A stretch of 64,000 bases of DNA from Aliiglaciecola sp. CAU 1673 (lineage in GTDB: Bacteria; Pseudomonadota; Gammaproteobacteria; Enterobacterales; Alteromonadaceae), in NCBI RefSeq assembly GCF_029223185.1, contig NZ_JARHUG010000016.1, forward strand, positions 1 to 64,000. Reading direction: 5' to 3'. The notes below the pieces were generated by a model. It worked only from the letters and a program-made list of their open reading frames with translations. It made no database searches and was not told the origin of the DNA. A program made the position numbers and the translations under genes. Below, piece by piece: positions 1 through 9,669 of the stretch. How positions within the stretch are numbered: the stretch's first letter is position 1; each line of letters starts with the position of its first letter.

Positions 1-85
1 GGCGACCATTTCTAGTTCATATTGTTGGGGGGTTTTGTCTCTAAGCATGGTGAATCCATGTTGTTCACTATGCTCATTAGATCAA

Positions 86-113
86 AGGCCTGGATCTGCG
101 TCCAGGCCTTTTT
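86..113 (+). terminator. Rho-independent terminator of an upstream gene
   Basis: A 9-bp stem (AGGCCTGGA at 86-94 pairing with TCCAGGCCT at 101-109) with a 6-nt loop is followed by a T run at 109-113. It points rightward, so it should end a plus-strand transcript that starts before the window. Bases 1-85 show no recognisable gene. Confidence 0.7.
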
Positions 114-123
114 CAACAGTCTG

Positions 124-146
124 CGCCCCATCGGGGCGTTTTTTTT
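124..146 (+). terminator. Second Rho-independent terminator in tandem
   Basis: CGCCCC (124-129) pairs with GGGGCG (133-138) around a 3-nt loop and is followed by eight T residues. It stands 11 bp after the first hairpin, giving a double terminator that also separates the upstream plus-strand gene from the convergent fadR. Confidence 0.75.
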
Positions 147-157
147 GGCGATAATAA

Positions 158-868
158 TCAGTCCACCAAATCCTTGGGCATTTCGCCACGGATCTCATGC
201 CAGATTTTCCCGCTGGCGATGCCATATTTGCGGATCAGTGTGGGTACCTGCTCATGGGAGCCGTTCTGTGCCAACTGCAGCAGTTGGGCATAATAATCCT
301 TGGCCAGGTTACGGGATTTATCGTTGGCGAAGTAGTAGCCACCAATTCTGGCATACAAGCCACGAAAGCCATTCATCATCAACACATATACCGGATTACC
401 GGAGGCAAAAGCCAGATCATGATTGATGCGGTAATCCATTTCGGCAAAGGCTTGGCCATCTTCCGGGAAGTCAGCATGTTGTTTTAGCACTTCAGCTGCC
501 TTCTCAGGGGCATTTTTTATGGCGCCACGGATAAACACCGCACTGACACTGGTGCGGGCCGCCAACAACTGATCTACCAATTCGGGAATACCGTCTTGAT
601 CCAATCTGGCCAGGGTTTCCAGGATATTTAAGCCACAGGTTTCCCAAAAATTATTAACCTTGGTGGGTTTACCATGCTGTATGGTCAGCCAGCCATCCCG
701 GGCCAGGCGCTGCAATACTTCACGCAAGGTAGTACGGGTCACCCCAATCAGTTCTGACAGTTCGCGCTCGGCCGGCAAAATGGTCCCGGGTGGAAATCTG
801 CCACTCCAGATGGACTCCACAATATACTCTTCGGCAAACCCGGCGGGACTCTGAGCCTTGTAAATCAT
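158..868 (-). CDS. fadR: Fatty acid metabolism transcriptional regulator FadR
   Basis: A 236-aa GntR-family regulator that represses fatty-acid degradation genes and activates unsaturated fatty-acid synthesis, releasing DNA when it binds long-chain acyl-CoA (family knowledge). The N-terminal winged helix (about residues 10-75) contains the highly conserved run [20 protein letters not shown], and the C-terminal part is the all-helical acyl-CoA domain with the typical YFAN and ESG-like (ASGKIWHEI) segments. Length matches the enterobacterial protein (about 239 aa). It is divergent from nhaB, the same arrangement as in E. coli. A FadR-operator-like 17-mer lies in the shared upstream region, suggesting autoregulation. 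Confidence 0.97.
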   Translation of the reverse strand: MIYKAQSPAGFAEEYIVESIWSGRFPPGTILPAERELSELIGVTRTTLREVLQRLARDGWLTIQHGKPTKVNNFWETCGLNILETLARLDQDGIPELVDQLLAARTSVSAVFIRGAIKNAPEKAAEVLKQHADFPEDGQAFAEMDYRINHDLAFASGNPVYVLMMNGFRGLYARIGGYYFANDKSRNLAKDYYAQLLQLAQNGSHEQVPTLIRKYGIASGKIWHEIRGEMPKDLVD

Positions 869-918
869 GCATTACTCACTTTGTGGTGAATTTTCTAAAG
901 TTATTCAGTTGTTAACGC

Positions 919-935
919 AACTGATTGTACCAGAT
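919..935 (-). promoter_or_regulatory. Putative FadR operator in the fadR-nhaB intergenic region
   Basis: Read on the minus strand the 17-mer is ATCTGGTACAATCAGTT, 14 of 17 identical to the E. coli fadB operator as I remember it (ATCTGGTACGACCAGAT). It sits directly after a TTGACA -35-like hexamer (complement of 935-940) that points toward fadR, so bound FadR would block the fadR promoter. The nhaB start is about 175 bp away on the other side. Function is inferred from similarity only. Confidence 0.55.
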
Positions 936-1109
936 GTCAAGGCCATTGGAACCTATTACTTAGGGTCTAGGAAAAACGCTAAAATGCCAAAGAAATGGGC
1001 AATTACAGCGTTCCTCTTTTAGGGCTAACCACCAGAATTGCCTTGCTTTTTTGCCTCTTCACCATTAAAACTTGAGTAGCTGAACCTATTCACCCAAGGA
1101 CCAACCAAT

Positions 1110-2687
1110 ATGCAAGAATCAATGGTCACGGCATTATTTAAGAACTTTATGGGGCATGCCCCGGATTGGTATAAAAAAACCATCATCGCCTTTCTGATAA
1201 TCAATCCGGTCCTCTTCGTTATTAATCCTTATTTTGCCGGCTGGATGCTGGTACTGGAATTTATCTTTACCCTGGCCTTAGCCTTAAAGTGCTATCCCTT
1301 GCAGCCTGGCGGCTTGCTGGCGCTAGAGGCGGTTGCCATCGGCATGACCAGCCCCGAACATGTAAAGCATGAAATCTTCGTCAACATTGAGGTGGTGCTG
1401 CTGCTGATTTTTATGGTGGCCGGTATCTACTTTATGAAAGATCTGCTGCTGCACCTTTTTACCAAAATGCTGATCAAGGTGCGTAGCAAAACACTACTGG
1501 CGCTGTCCTTTACCTTTGCCTCTGCATTTTTGTCCGCCTTTTTGGATGCTCTTACGGTGATCGCCGTGATTATCGCCGTAGCCACAGGTTTTTATTCTAT
1601 CTATCACAAAGTGGCCTCCGGTAAGGATTATCACCATGACCACGATCATACTCAGGATGAGAACATGCCTCATCCAACTCGTGACGATCTGGAAGGTTTT
1701 CGTGGCTTTTTACGTAATCTGATGATGCACGCTGCCATTGGTACTGCCCTGGGCGGCGTGACCACCATGGTCGGTGAACCGCAAAACCTGATCATTGCCG
1801 AAAAGGCTGGCTGGAGTTTTATTGAGTTTCTGCTGCGCATGTCACCCATCACCCTGCCTGTATTGATCTTTGGCTTACTGACCACCGTTGTCGTGGAGAA
1901 AATGAAACTGTTCAGCTACGGCGAAACCATGCCAGAGACAGTCAGAGCTATCCTCACCGAATATAGCCGCTATGTGGATGAGAAGCGCACTAAGCGCGAC
2001 AGCGCCAAACTGTTGGTGCAGGCCCTTATTGCAGTTTGGTTGGTGGTCGGTCTGGCGCTGCACTTAGCCGCCGTCGGCATGATCGGTTTATCAGTGATTG
2101 TGTTAGCCACTATCTTCAGCGGCATCACCGAGGAACATCAAATTGGTAAGGCTTTCGAAGAGGCCCTGCCCTTTACCGCCCTGCTCTGTGTTTTCTTCGC
2201 AGTGGTAGCGGTAATTATCGATCAGGGCCTGTTTATGCCTGTGATTGACTGGGTACTCACCTACGAAGGTAAGACACAGATGGTGTTGTTCTACCTGGCT
2301 AACGGTGCACTGTCGATGATCAGTGACAACGTGTTTGTGGGCTCGGTGTATATCACCGAAGTCACCACCGCCCTTAAGCAAGGCCATATCACCCGTGATC
2401 AATACGACATGCTGGCGGTTGCCATCAACACCGGTACCAATCTGCCAAGCATCGCCACGCCTAATGGTCAGGCTGCCTTCCTGTTCCTGCTGACATCTGC
2501 CCTGGCACCACTGCTGCGTCTGTCCTATGGCCGCATGGTATATATGGCGTTGCCTTACACCGTGGTACTGACTCTGGTTGGTCTAGCGGCAACCTACTTC
2601 AGCCTGTATGAGATGACGGAGTGGCTATATCAGATGAATCTGATAGGCCATCACAGCGGCGTCACAGAAGTGCCATCAGGCCATTAA
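1110..2687 (+). CDS. nhaB: Na+/H+ antiporter NhaB
   Basis: A 525-aa inner-membrane antiporter that exports Na+ in exchange for protons, supporting pH and salt homeostasis. The sequence has about a dozen hydrophobic segments and NhaB hallmarks such as [48 protein letters not shown] and [28 protein letters not shown]. An AAGGAC ribosome-binding site lies upstream of the ATG. Two details differ from the E. coli protein as I recall it: a His/Asp-rich loop ([11 protein letters not shown], near residue 175) between membrane segments and a short His-containing C-terminal tail. Followed by a strong terminator. Confidence 0.97.
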   Translation: MQESMVTALFKNFMGHAPDWYKKTIIAFLIINPVLFVINPYFAGWMLVLEFIFTLALALKCYPLQPGGLLALEAVAIGMTSPEHVKHEIFVNIEVVLLLIFMVAGIYFMKDLLLHLFTKMLIKVRSKTLLALSFTFASAFLSAFLDALTVIAVIIAVATGFYSIYHKVASGKDYHHDHDHTQDENMPHPTRDDLEGFRGFLRNLMMHAAIGTALGGVTTMVGEPQNLIIAEKAGWSFIEFLLRMSPITLPVLIFGLLTTVVVEKMKLFSYGETMPETVRAILTEYSRYVDEKRTKRDSAKLLVQALIAVWLVVGLALHLAAVGMIGLSVIVLATIFSGITEEHQIGKAFEEALPFTALLCVFFAVVAVIIDQGLFMPVIDWVLTYEGKTQMVLFYLANGALSMISDNVFVGSVYITEVTTALKQGHITRDQYDMLAVAINTGTNLPSIATPNGQAAFLFLLTSALAPLLRLSYGRMVYMALPYTVVLTLVGLAATYFSLYEMTEWLYQMNLIGHHSGVTEVPSGH

Positions 2688-2693
2688 CTCGCT

Positions 2694-2720
2694 ACGGGGC
2701 GTGAGGCCCCGTTCTTTTTT
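2694..2720 (+). terminator. Rho-independent terminator after nhaB
   Basis: ACGGGGC (2694-2700) pairs with GCCCCGT (2706-2712), 5-nt loop, followed by TCTTTTTT. It starts 7 bp after the nhaB stop codon. Confidence 0.85.
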
Positions 2721-2750
2721 ACAAACCTTTTTTTGCGGTAAAAACATTCG

Positions 2751-3278
2751 ATGAATTTCTTCTCCCATATGGCCGATTGGCCGACTAAACGCTGGCCTTG
2801 GCTAATGTTGATGTTAAGTGCGCTGTTTCTGGAGATCTCTGCGCTGTACTTTCAGTACGGTATGAATCTGAAGCCATGCATTATGTGTATCTATCAGCGC
2901 AATGCAGTATTTGGCCTCTTGCTTGCCGGCCTAGTGGGCATGTTTCTTCATGCCTATGGAGTCGGCAGATTTATCGCTTTTAGCCTATGGGCAGTTTCTG
3001 CGGTTTGGGGTTTATTGATTGCCAATGAACATTTGGATATCCAAACGGCGGCCAACCCCTTCTTCACTGTCTGTGAAATTGTGCCCAATTTCCCCAGTTG
3101 GTTGCCATTGCACGAGTGGATCCCGGCAGTCTTTGCCGCCACCGGCGATTGTGGCGACATTGATTGGTCCTTTATGGATATGAGTATGCCGGCGTGGATG
3201 CAGGTGATCTTTGCCGTTTACAGCGCATTGTTGGCAGTGGTGTTGATTGCCAGATTAGCGCGCCATCGCTCAATTTAA
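2751..3278 (+). CDS. dsbB: Disulfide bond formation protein DsbB
   Basis: A 175-aa quinone-reducing inner-membrane protein that reoxidises periplasmic DsbA. Four hydrophobic segments are visible. The first periplasmic loop carries the CxxC pair C43-I-M-C46 and the second loop carries C108 and C134, the four redox cysteines required by the family. Length agrees with the usual 170-180 aa. The nhaB-dsbB order is also seen in enterobacteria. No good Shine-Dalgarno sequence is visible before the ATG, so the start is taken from homology (MNFFSHMADWPTKRW). Confidence 0.96.
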   Translation: MNFFSHMADWPTKRWPWLMLMLSALFLEISALYFQYGMNLKPCIMCIYQRNAVFGLLLAGLVGMFLHAYGVGRFIAFSLWAVSAVWGLLIANEHLDIQTAANPFFTVCEIVPNFPSWLPLHEWIPAVFAATGDCGDIDWSFMDMSMPAWMQVIFAVYSALLAVVLIARLARHRSI

Positions 3279-3310
3279 AAATATTGAATTGGGTCCTGCC
3301 GCTTGGTGTG

Positions 3311-3595
3311 TCAGATATACACATCTAAGTGGCCTGGACCGGCCTTATTTTCACCGTCGGCCACCGGCGTTTCGGCTTTTGTGGATCCGGCCTGCTTTTG
3401 CTTCTTCTGCTTTTCTTTGTCTTTTTTTTGCATTTCTTCGCGGGCTTCACGCTCTTGTGCACTTAAGCCTTCGTCTTCTTCGATCAAAGACCGGATTTTG
3501 GCCTCTTTTGCTACCTGCTCAACCTTAAATTCCTCTTCAAGCGGGCTGGTTTTACCCTCCTTGGGTAGGATAGGAAACATAAGATCGCTGGGCAT
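3311..3595 (-). CDS. Small charged coiled-coil-like protein, function unknown
   Basis: 94 aa, convergent with dsbB. The centre (about residues 45-70) is extremely rich in Lys, Glu and Gln (EEMQKKDKEKQKKQKQ), which suggests a long charged helix or coiled coil. The N-terminus (MPSDLMFPILP) is hydrophobic but too short for a clear signal peptide, and the tail ends GPGHLDVYI. The start has a good GGAG ribosome-binding site 7 nt upstream of the ATG, which supports it as a real gene. I do not recognise a named family. It is the last gene before the histidine operon and is transcribed away from it. Confidence 0.7.
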   Translation of the reverse strand: MPSDLMFPILPKEGKTSPLEEEFKVEQVAKEAKIRSLIEEDEGLSAQEREAREEMQKKDKEKQKKQKQAGSTKAETPVADGENKAGPGHLDVYI

Positions 3596-3778
3596 GGCAT
3601 CACTCCAAACAATGACTCAATCTAAGTATCGGAAATCTATGGGCTTACTTTAGATTAGGACAACTTACACAGCCTTTTTATCCGCAAAAAGGCATTGTTT
3701 ATTCCAATTGGTTTTAAGAAAAGGCCGGAGGGTGTTGGAATTGGCACTTGCACAGTCCCGCGCGGGTACGGTAAGTTA

Positions 3779-3856
3779 ATGACATATTTAACGGTTTCCC
3801 GAATTATGTTTAACCAGAACCTGAACGCTATCCACCACCATCATCATCTAGCATAA
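3779..3856 (+). CDS. hisL: His operon leader peptide HisL
   Basis: A very short ORF containing five consecutive histidine codons (CAC CAC CAT CAT CAT, 3833-3847) followed by Leu-Ala-stop. Two in-frame ATG codons are possible: 3779 (25 aa, starting MTYLTVSRI) or 3806 (16 aa, starting MFNQNLNAI); neither has a strong ribosome-binding site. Ribosome stalling at the histidine codons when charged tRNA-His is scarce would control the attenuator just downstream. Its position 125 bp before hisG and the codon run make the call firm even though the exact start is not. Confidence 0.85.
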   Translation: MTYLTVSRIMFNQNLNAIHHHHHLA

Positions 3857-3871
3857 CCTTTCAGGTTCGTG

Positions 3872-3955
3872 CTGGAAGGTTATTAACTAGCCTTCCAGTG
3901 GAATCTTAGCTGTTTAAAGACCCCCGGAAGGCAACTTCCGGGGGTTTTGTGTTTC
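3872..3955 (+). promoter_or_regulatory. His operon transcription attenuator
   Basis: Three mutually exclusive helices can be drawn. A:B is CTGGAAGG (3872-3879) with CCTTCCAG (3891-3898). B:C is GCCTTCC (3890-3896) with GGAAGGC (3926-3932), the antiterminator. C:D is CCCCCGGAAG (3921-3930) with CTTCCGGGGG (3935-3944) followed by TTTTGTGTTT, the terminator. Stalling of the ribosome in hisL should cover arm A and allow B:C, so transcription continues into hisG. This is the classic amino-acid attenuation architecture, read directly from the sequence. Confidence 0.85.
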
Positions 3956-3980
3956 AGGCTCAACAAAAAAGGCAAATAGC

Positions 3981-4880
3981 ATGACTGACAGCAACAGATT
4001 ACGTATTGCAGTGCAAAAGTCCGGGCGTTTGTGCGACGGCAGTATGGAGCTCTTAAAGGCCATTGGCGTTAAGTTCTCCTTGCGCGACAGACTGCTGATT
4101 GCTCACTCCACCAACCAGCCCATCGATCTGTTAAGAGTGCGTGATGACGATATACCAGGGCTGGTGATGGACGGAGTGGTCGATCTGGGCTTTATCGGTG
4201 AAAACGAGCTGGAGGAAAAAATGCTGGAGCGTAAAACCGCTGATAAGCCAGCCCAGTACGAGGTGTTGGAACGTCTGGATTTTGGCGGTTGTCGCTTGTC
4301 GATTGCGGTCCCTGCCGAGCTGAATTACCAAGGCATCGAGTCCCTGAATGGTAAGAAGATCGCCACCACCTATCCCTATCTGCTCGAGCGCTTTTTCCGC
4401 GAACAAGGTGTCAATGCTAAGGCATTAATGCTTAACGGCTCGGTGGAAGTAGCTCCCAGGGCGGGCTTAGCCGATGCCATCTGCGATCTGGTCAGCACCG
4501 GTGCCACCCTGGAAGCCAATGGCCTGGAAGAAAAAGAGGTGATATTCCGCTCCAAAGCCGTGCTGATTCAGCGCAGCGGCGAGATCAGCAGTGCCAAACA
4601 GCAACTGATCAGCAAGCTGTTAACCCGCATCAATGGTGTGATGCAAGCCAAAGAAAGTAAGTACATTATGCTGCATGCGCCCAAAGATAAGTTGGATGCT
4701 GTCAAAGCCCTGCTGCCCGGTGCTGAAAACCCCACGCTATTGCCCTTGGCCGGCAATGAAAGCCAGGTGGCGGTGCATGTAGTCAGCACCGAAACCCTGT
4801 TTTGGGAAACCATGGAAAAACTCAAAGCCCTGGGTTGCAGTAGCATTCTGGTCATGCCCATTGAAAAGATGCTGGGGTAA
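3981..4880 (+). CDS. hisG: ATP phosphoribosyltransferase HisG (long form)
   Basis: 299 aa. Catalyses the first step of histidine synthesis, joining ATP and PRPP to make phosphoribosyl-ATP, and is feedback-inhibited by histidine. The length shows the long form with the C-terminal ACT-like regulatory domain (about residues 225-299), so no HisZ partner is needed. Conserved segments include the N-terminal [12 protein letters not shown], the substrate region [12 protein letters not shown] and the PRPP-binding region [19 protein letters not shown]. It is the first structural gene after the attenuator and is followed 2 bp later by hisD. Confidence 0.98.
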   Translation: MTDSNRLRIAVQKSGRLCDGSMELLKAIGVKFSLRDRLLIAHSTNQPIDLLRVRDDDIPGLVMDGVVDLGFIGENELEEKMLERKTADKPAQYEVLERLDFGGCRLSIAVPAELNYQGIESLNGKKIATTYPYLLERFFREQGVNAKALMLNGSVEVAPRAGLADAICDLVSTGATLEANGLEEKEVIFRSKAVLIQRSGEISSAKQQLISKLLTRINGVMQAKESKYIMLHAPKDKLDAVKALLPGAENPTLLPLAGNESQVAVHVVSTETLFWETMEKLKALGCSSILVMPIEKMLG

Positions 4881-4882
4881 GT

Positions 4883-6181
4883 ATGCAAATCTGGTCACAG
4901 CTCAACAACGAGGAACAGGCAGCCCTGTTGGCTCGCCCCGCCCTGGCGCAGGGAACCGAATTAAAAACTGCGGTAGAAAATATTTTAAAGGCCGTGCAAC
5001 AAAGCGGAGATGCGGCACTTCTTGAACTGACCGAGCGCTTCGACAAGGTAGCACTCGACGCACTGCGCTTACCCATAGCCGATATCGACAATGCCGAAGC
5101 AGAGCTAAGTCAGAGTGTAAAAGACGCCATCGGCCGCGCCTATGCCAATATCTGCACTTTTCATGAGGCGCAAAAACCCAATGACGTGCGCATCGAAACC
5201 ATGCCCGGCGTACTTTGCGAGCTTAAGCACAAGGCCCTGGATACCCTTGGCTTATATATCCCAGGAGGCAGTGCGCCCTTACCCTCTACCGTGTTAATGC
5301 TGGGCATTCCGGCACAGGTGGCCGGTTGTCGCCGCCCTATTTTATGCACCCCGCCGGGTAAAGACGGTCAAATTGCCGCTGAAATCCGCTATGCTGCCAA
5401 GCTTTGCGGTATTAAGGAAATTTACCTGGTAGGCGGCGCCCAGGCCATCGCCGCCATGGCTTTAGGTACCCAAAGTATTCCCAAGGTGGATAAGATCTTC
5501 GGTCCCGGCAATAGCTTTGTGACCCAGGCCAAACAGTTGGTCAGCCAGTTACCGGGCGGCCCGGCCATCGATATGCCGGCCGGTCCTTCGGAAGTGCTGG
5601 TAATTGCCGATTCCCTGGCGAATCCAGTCTTTGTGGCCGCCGATTTACTCTCCCAGGCCGAACATGGCGCCGATTCCCAGACTGTCCTGGTGACGGACAG
5701 CGCGGCACTTATCGAGGCTGTTAAAGCCCAGGTTGAGATCCAGCTCACTTCCCTTTCCAGAAAAGCGATTGCCGCCAAGGCCATGGCTAACAGCCGTTTT
5801 ATCCTGGTTAAGGATATGGATGAGGCAGTGCAGGTATCTAATGCTTACGGGCCGGAGCATCTGATAGTGCAAACCGCATTCCCAGAGTCACTGTTGGAGA
5901 CCCTGGATAATGCCGGCTCTATTTTTGTCGGTCCCTGGTCGCCCGAGTCTGCCGGCGATTATGCCAGCGGCACCAACCATGTACTGCCTACCTATGGCTA
6001 TGCACGCAATACCTCGAGCTTAGGTCTGTTGGATTTTATGCGCCGCTATACCTTGCAAACCATCAGTGAGGATGGATTGAAGGCCTTAGGCCCTGCCATT
6101 ATGCGTTTGGCAGAAGCCGAGGGACTAGATGCCCACCGCCAAGCCGTGGCCGTTCGATTGGAGCAACAAGATGTCTGCTAA
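4883..6181 (+). CDS. hisD: Histidinol dehydrogenase HisD
   Basis: 432 aa. A zinc enzyme that oxidises histidinol to histidine in two NAD-dependent steps, the last reactions of the pathway. Typical regions are seen: LGLYIPGGSAPLPSTVLMLGIPA, YLVGGAQAIAAMALGT, KIFGPGNSFVTQAK, DMPAGPSEVLVIAD, the zinc/active-site stretch SQAEHGADSQ, and YGPEHLIVQ and GPWSPESAGDYASGTNHVLPT near the C-terminus. The gene overlaps the start of hisC by 11 nt, implying translational coupling. Confidence 0.98.
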   Translation: MQIWSQLNNEEQAALLARPALAQGTELKTAVENILKAVQQSGDAALLELTERFDKVALDALRLPIADIDNAEAELSQSVKDAIGRAYANICTFHEAQKPNDVRIETMPGVLCELKHKALDTLGLYIPGGSAPLPSTVLMLGIPAQVAGCRRPILCTPPGKDGQIAAEIRYAAKLCGIKEIYLVGGAQAIAAMALGTQSIPKVDKIFGPGNSFVTQAKQLVSQLPGGPAIDMPAGPSEVLVIADSLANPVFVAADLLSQAEHGADSQTVLVTDSAALIEAVKAQVEIQLTSLSRKAIAAKAMANSRFILVKDMDEAVQVSNAYGPEHLIVQTAFPESLLETLDNAGSIFVGPWSPESAGDYASGTNHVLPTYGYARNTSSLGLLDFMRRYTLQTISEDGLKALGPAIMRLAEAEGLDAHRQAVAVRLEQQDVC

Positions 6182-7253
6182 CAAGCTAGTTAACAAGCTG
6201 CTTTGTGCACACCTGCAAAGCCTGGAACCCTACCAGTCGGCCAGGCGCTTGATTTCAGGTGGGCAGGATTGGCTCAATGCCAATGAATCACCCTATGCTA
6301 ATGACTTCGAGCTTGATTGTAGTCGCCTGAATCGCTATCCCGATTGCCAGCCAAAGACACTTATCAACGCCTATGCCCAGTATACCGGTGTGGACAGTGA
6401 CAAGGTGTTGGTCAGTCGCGGCGCCGATGAGGCCATTGAGCTTTTAATCCGGGCATTTTGCACGCCAGGGCAAGACAAGGTGCTGATTTGTCCCCCCACC
6501 TACGGGATGTATGCGATAAGCGCCAAGACCTTTAATGTGGGCGTGGTAGAAGCGCCACTGCTTTCGGATTTCAGCCTGGATCTGGATGCGGTACAAAGCG
6601 TTAAAGGTCAGGTCAATCTGGTCTTCCTGTGCTCACCTAATAACCCCACCGGCACAGTGCTGGCAAAGGCCCAGGTGCAAGCCGTGCTGGAGCATTTTGC
6701 CGACAGTGCCCTGGTGGTATTGGATGAAGCTTATATTGAATTTGCCGATGAAAATTATTGGGCCAGCCAGTTGGGGCGTTATCCCAATCTGGTGATCCTG
6801 CGTACGCTGTCAAAAGCCTTTGGATTGGCCGGTATCCGCTGCGGCTTTGCCCTGGCAAACACAGATATTATTCAAGCGCTTTTAAAGGTGATTGCCCCCT
6901 ATCCCCTCCCGCAGCCGGTAGCGCAAATTGCCGAGCAGGCGCTTTCCGCCGCCGGCCTTGAGCGCACCACAGAACAAGTCAGTACGCTGAAAAACCTGCG
7001 CAGCCAATTGGCGCAGGCCTTGGCTCACTATCCACAGCTTGTGCCCGTGGGCAGCGATAAAGGCAATTTTCTCTTGGTGCGTACCAATAAGCGCCAGGCA
7101 CTGATGACCTATCTGATAGCGCGCGGCATTTTAATTCGCGACCAATCCAAGCAGCGCAATCTTGAAGATTGCCTTCGCATTAGTATTGGCAATCAGGAAC
7201 AAAACCAGCGCCTTTTGGCCGCACTGGACAGTTTTTTTATGGAGCACGCATGA
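6171..7253 (+). CDS. hisC: Histidinol-phosphate aminotransferase HisC
   Basis: 360 aa. A PLP-dependent aminotransferase that converts imidazole-acetol phosphate to histidinol phosphate. The ATG at 6171 is chosen over an upstream in-frame ATG at 6129 because it has a GGAG ribosome-binding site 7 nt before it and limits the overlap with hisD. Fold-type I features are present: [16 protein letters not shown], the [10 protein letters not shown] loop, [10 protein letters not shown], and the PLP lysine in [14 protein letters not shown]. It overlaps hisB by 4 nt. Confidence 0.97.
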   Translation: MSANKLVNKLLCAHLQSLEPYQSARRLISGGQDWLNANESPYANDFELDCSRLNRYPDCQPKTLINAYAQYTGVDSDKVLVSRGADEAIELLIRAFCTPGQDKVLICPPTYGMYAISAKTFNVGVVEAPLLSDFSLDLDAVQSVKGQVNLVFLCSPNNPTGTVLAKAQVQAVLEHFADSALVVLDEAYIEFADENYWASQLGRYPNLVILRTLSKAFGLAGIRCGFALANTDIIQALLKVIAPYPLPQPVAQIAEQALSAAGLERTTEQVSTLKNLRSQLAQALAHYPQLVPVGSDKGNFLLVRTNKRQALMTYLIARGILIRDQSKQRNLEDCLRISIGNQEQNQRLLAALDSFFMEHA

Positions 7254-8320
7254 CACGACAAGCCATTCTATTTATCGATCGAGACGGTACTCTGGTGGAA
7301 GAGCCTGCCATCGATAAACAGCTCGACAGTCTGGAAAAACTGGTCTTCGAACCACAAGTGATTCCGGTGCTGCTGCGCCTGCAACAAGCCGGATTTCGCC
7401 TTGTAATGGTCAGTAATCAGGACGGTCTTGGTACCAGTAGCTTTCCACAAGCCGATTTCGATGCGCCCCACGATAAGATGATGGCGCTTTTTGCAAGTCA
7501 GGGCGTTCGCTTTGACGATGTGCTGATTTGCCCGCACTTTGACAAGGACAACTGCAGTTGCCGTAAGCCCAAGTTGGGGTTGGTTAAAGATTACCTGCAA
7601 CAAGGTAAGGTGGATTTTGAGCGCTCTTATGTGATTGGCGATCGGCAAACCGATCTACAGTTAGCCGAGAATATGGGAATTCGCGGCATTCAATACGATC
7701 GCACCACCAATCCCTGGACACAGATTGAACGCCAACTGTTAAGCCAGGGCCGCACGGCGAGTGTCAGGCGCACTACCTCGGAAACCGACATCGAGATTAA
7801 GGTCGATCTGGATAACCAAAGCAAAGGTAACATTGAGACCGGTATCGGCTTTTTCGATCATATGCTCGATCAAATCGCCACCCACGGCGCCTTCCAACTT
7901 GATGTCAAAGTCACCGGCGACTTACATATTGATGAACATCATTCGGTTGAAGACACCGCATTGGCTTTGGGCGATGCCCTAAAAAAAGCGCTGGGTAATA
8001 AACGTGGTATCGGTCGCTTTGGTTTTGCCTTACCCATGGATGAGTGCAGAGCAGAATGCGTGCTGGATATCAGTGCCCGCCCTTACCTTAAGTTCGACGC
8101 CAGCTTTACGCAGGAAAAGGTCGGCGGCATGTCGACACAAATGGTATCTCACTTCTTCCGCTCCCTTTCCGATGCCATGGGCATTTCCCTGCATCTTTCC
8201 ACCAGCGAGGGCAATGCCCATCACCAGGTAGAAAGCTTGTTTAAGGTATTTGGGCGAGCTCTGCGACAGGCCATTGCTAAACAAGGCGATGTGTTACCCA
8301 GCTCCAAAGGGGCGCTCTGA
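7250..8320 (+). CDS. hisB: Bifunctional histidinol-phosphatase / imidazoleglycerol-phosphate dehydratase HisB
   Basis: 356 aa with two fused enzymes. The N-terminal HAD phosphatase (about 1-165) shows the nucleophile motif FIDRDGTLV, the MVSNQDGLG segment, a zinc-binding loop [15 protein letters not shown] and [16 protein letters not shown]. The C-terminal dehydratase (about 168-356) has the manganese-binding motifs [22 protein letters not shown], and the repeated [11 protein letters not shown]. It acts at steps 6 and 8 of the pathway. It starts within the last codons of hisC (ATGA overlap) and its stop shares a base with hisH. Confidence 0.98.
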   Translation: MTRQAILFIDRDGTLVEEPAIDKQLDSLEKLVFEPQVIPVLLRLQQAGFRLVMVSNQDGLGTSSFPQADFDAPHDKMMALFASQGVRFDDVLICPHFDKDNCSCRKPKLGLVKDYLQQGKVDFERSYVIGDRQTDLQLAENMGIRGIQYDRTTNPWTQIERQLLSQGRTASVRRTTSETDIEIKVDLDNQSKGNIETGIGFFDHMLDQIATHGAFQLDVKVTGDLHIDEHHSVEDTALALGDALKKALGNKRGIGRFGFALPMDECRAECVLDISARPYLKFDASFTQEKVGGMSTQMVSHFFRSLSDAMGISLHLSTSEGNAHHQVESLFKVFGRALRQAIAKQGDVLPSSKGAL

Positions 8321-8910
8321 TGGAGCTGGTTATTATCAATACCGGCTGCGCCAATATCGCTTCGGTGGCCTTTGCCATCGAACGTTTGGGCATGAAAGTC
8401 AGGGTCTCGGATCAGCCAAATGAGATCGAATCTGCCGACAAGCTGTTTTTGCCCGGTGTGGGTGCCGCGGCCTCTGCCATGCAGTCCATCCGCGAGAAAG
8501 GCTTGGATACCCTGTTACCCGGCCTTACCCAGCCGGTGCTGGGCATTTGTCTGGGCATGCAACTCATGGGACGTCATTCCGAAGAAGGTAATGCCAATTG
8601 CCTGGGCATGATTGAAGCAGATACCAAGCGTATGCGTGCAGAGGGATTGCGCTTACCCCATATGGGCTGGAATACCGTGCAGTTTCCCCGGCAAAGCGCT
8701 CTATTCGAGGGCATCGACGCTGGTACCTACTTTTACTTTGTGCATGGCTTTGCCATGGCTTTAGGGGACTATACCCTGGCCAGTTGCGACTATGGTCAAC
8801 CTTTTAGCGCTGCCATTGGCAAAGATAACTTCTATGGGGTGCAATTCCACCCGGAGCGTTCAGGCGCGGCGGGAGCACGGCTGCTACACAACTTTATTCA
8901 TAATCTTTAA
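8320..8910 (+). CDS. hisH: Imidazole glycerol phosphate synthase, glutaminase subunit HisH
   Basis: 196 aa. A class I glutamine amidotransferase that supplies ammonia to HisF. The oxyanion segment GVGAAASAMQ, the nucleophile elbow PVLGICLGMQLMG (catalytic Cys) and the His-Glu pair of the triad in YGVQFHPERS are all visible. The start overlaps the hisB stop by one base and it lies 9 bp before hisA, consistent with cotranscription. Confidence 0.98.
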   Translation: MELVIINTGCANIASVAFAIERLGMKVRVSDQPNEIESADKLFLPGVGAAASAMQSIREKGLDTLLPGLTQPVLGICLGMQLMGRHSEEGNANCLGMIEADTKRMRAEGLRLPHMGWNTVQFPRQSALFEGIDAGTYFYFVHGFAMALGDYTLASCDYGQPFSAAIGKDNFYGVQFHPERSGAAGARLLHNFIHNL

Positions 8911-8919
8911 GGCACGGCC

Positions 8920-9669
8920 ATGACAGCAAGACAAATAATTCCTGCCATTGACCTGATTGACGGTCAGGTGGTGCGCCTGTATCAGGGTGACTACGCCAAA
9001 CAGACACAATATTCGTTATCGCCGCTGGATTTGGCAAAACGTTATGCACAAGCCGGTGCCGCCTGGCTGCATATTGTCGATCTCTCTGGGGCCAAGACCC
9101 CTGAAAAACGCCAGGTTGAGTTGATTGGTCAGATTGCCGCCCTCGGTGTTATCAACTGCCAGGCCGGTGGCGGTGTACGCAGCAAAGAAGATATCCAGGC
9201 GCTGTTGGATGCAGGCGTTAAGCGAGTGGTACTCGGCTCGGTGGCCGTCAAGCAGCCAGAGTTGGTGCGTGAGTGGCTTGAATACTTTGGCGCAGAGGCC
9301 ATTGTGCTGGCACTGGATGTAAACATCACTGCTGATGGTCGCAAGCTGGTTGCCACCCATGGCTGGCAACAAGACAGTGGCGTTGAAATAACTGCCCTTC
9401 TGGAAAGCTATGTAAGCGCCGGGGTGAAGCATGTACTTTGCACAGATATTGCCTGTGACGGCACCCTGGCCGGCCCCAATCAGAAGCTTTATGAAGAAAT
9501 GAAAGCCACCTTCCCCAGCATACAGTGGCAGGCCTCTGGCGGCATCGGCAACCTTGACCATATTCGCCATCTGGCCGCCTCTTCGGTGGACCATCTTATC
9601 CTTGGTCGTGCTCTGCTGGAGGGCAGATTTAGCCTGGAAGAGGCGAAAAACCTTTGGGAGGGTAACTGA
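8920..9669 (+). CDS. hisA: ProFAR isomerase HisA
   Basis: 249 aa beta/alpha-barrel enzyme that isomerises the aminoaldose ProFAR to the aminoketose PRFAR. The catalytic Asp is in the N-terminal [18 protein letters not shown], and the second catalytic Asp is in [15 protein letters not shown]. The phosphate-binding halves [19 protein letters not shown] and [12 protein letters not shown] are typical of the HisA/HisF family. The stop codon overlaps hisF by one base. Confidence 0.98.
   Translation: MTARQIIPAIDLIDGQVVRLYQGDYAKQTQYSLSPLDLAKRYAQAGAAWLHIVDLSGAKTPEKRQVELIGQIAALGVINCQAGGGVRSKEDIQALLDAGVKRVVLGSVAVKQPELVREWLEYFGAEAIVLALDVNITADGRKLVATHGWQQDSGVEITALLESYVSAGVKHVLCTDIACDGTLAGPNQKLYEEMKATFPSIQWQASGGIGNLDHIRHLAASSVDHLILGRALLEGRFSLEEAKNLWEGN

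Noticed and set aside
22-426. Plus-strand 134-aa frame at the left edge
   Set aside because: It runs through two terminators and antisense to fadR.
6129-6170. Upstream start for hisC
   Set aside because: It adds 14 residues encoded inside hisD, with no conserved sequence, while 6171 has GGAG at the right distance.
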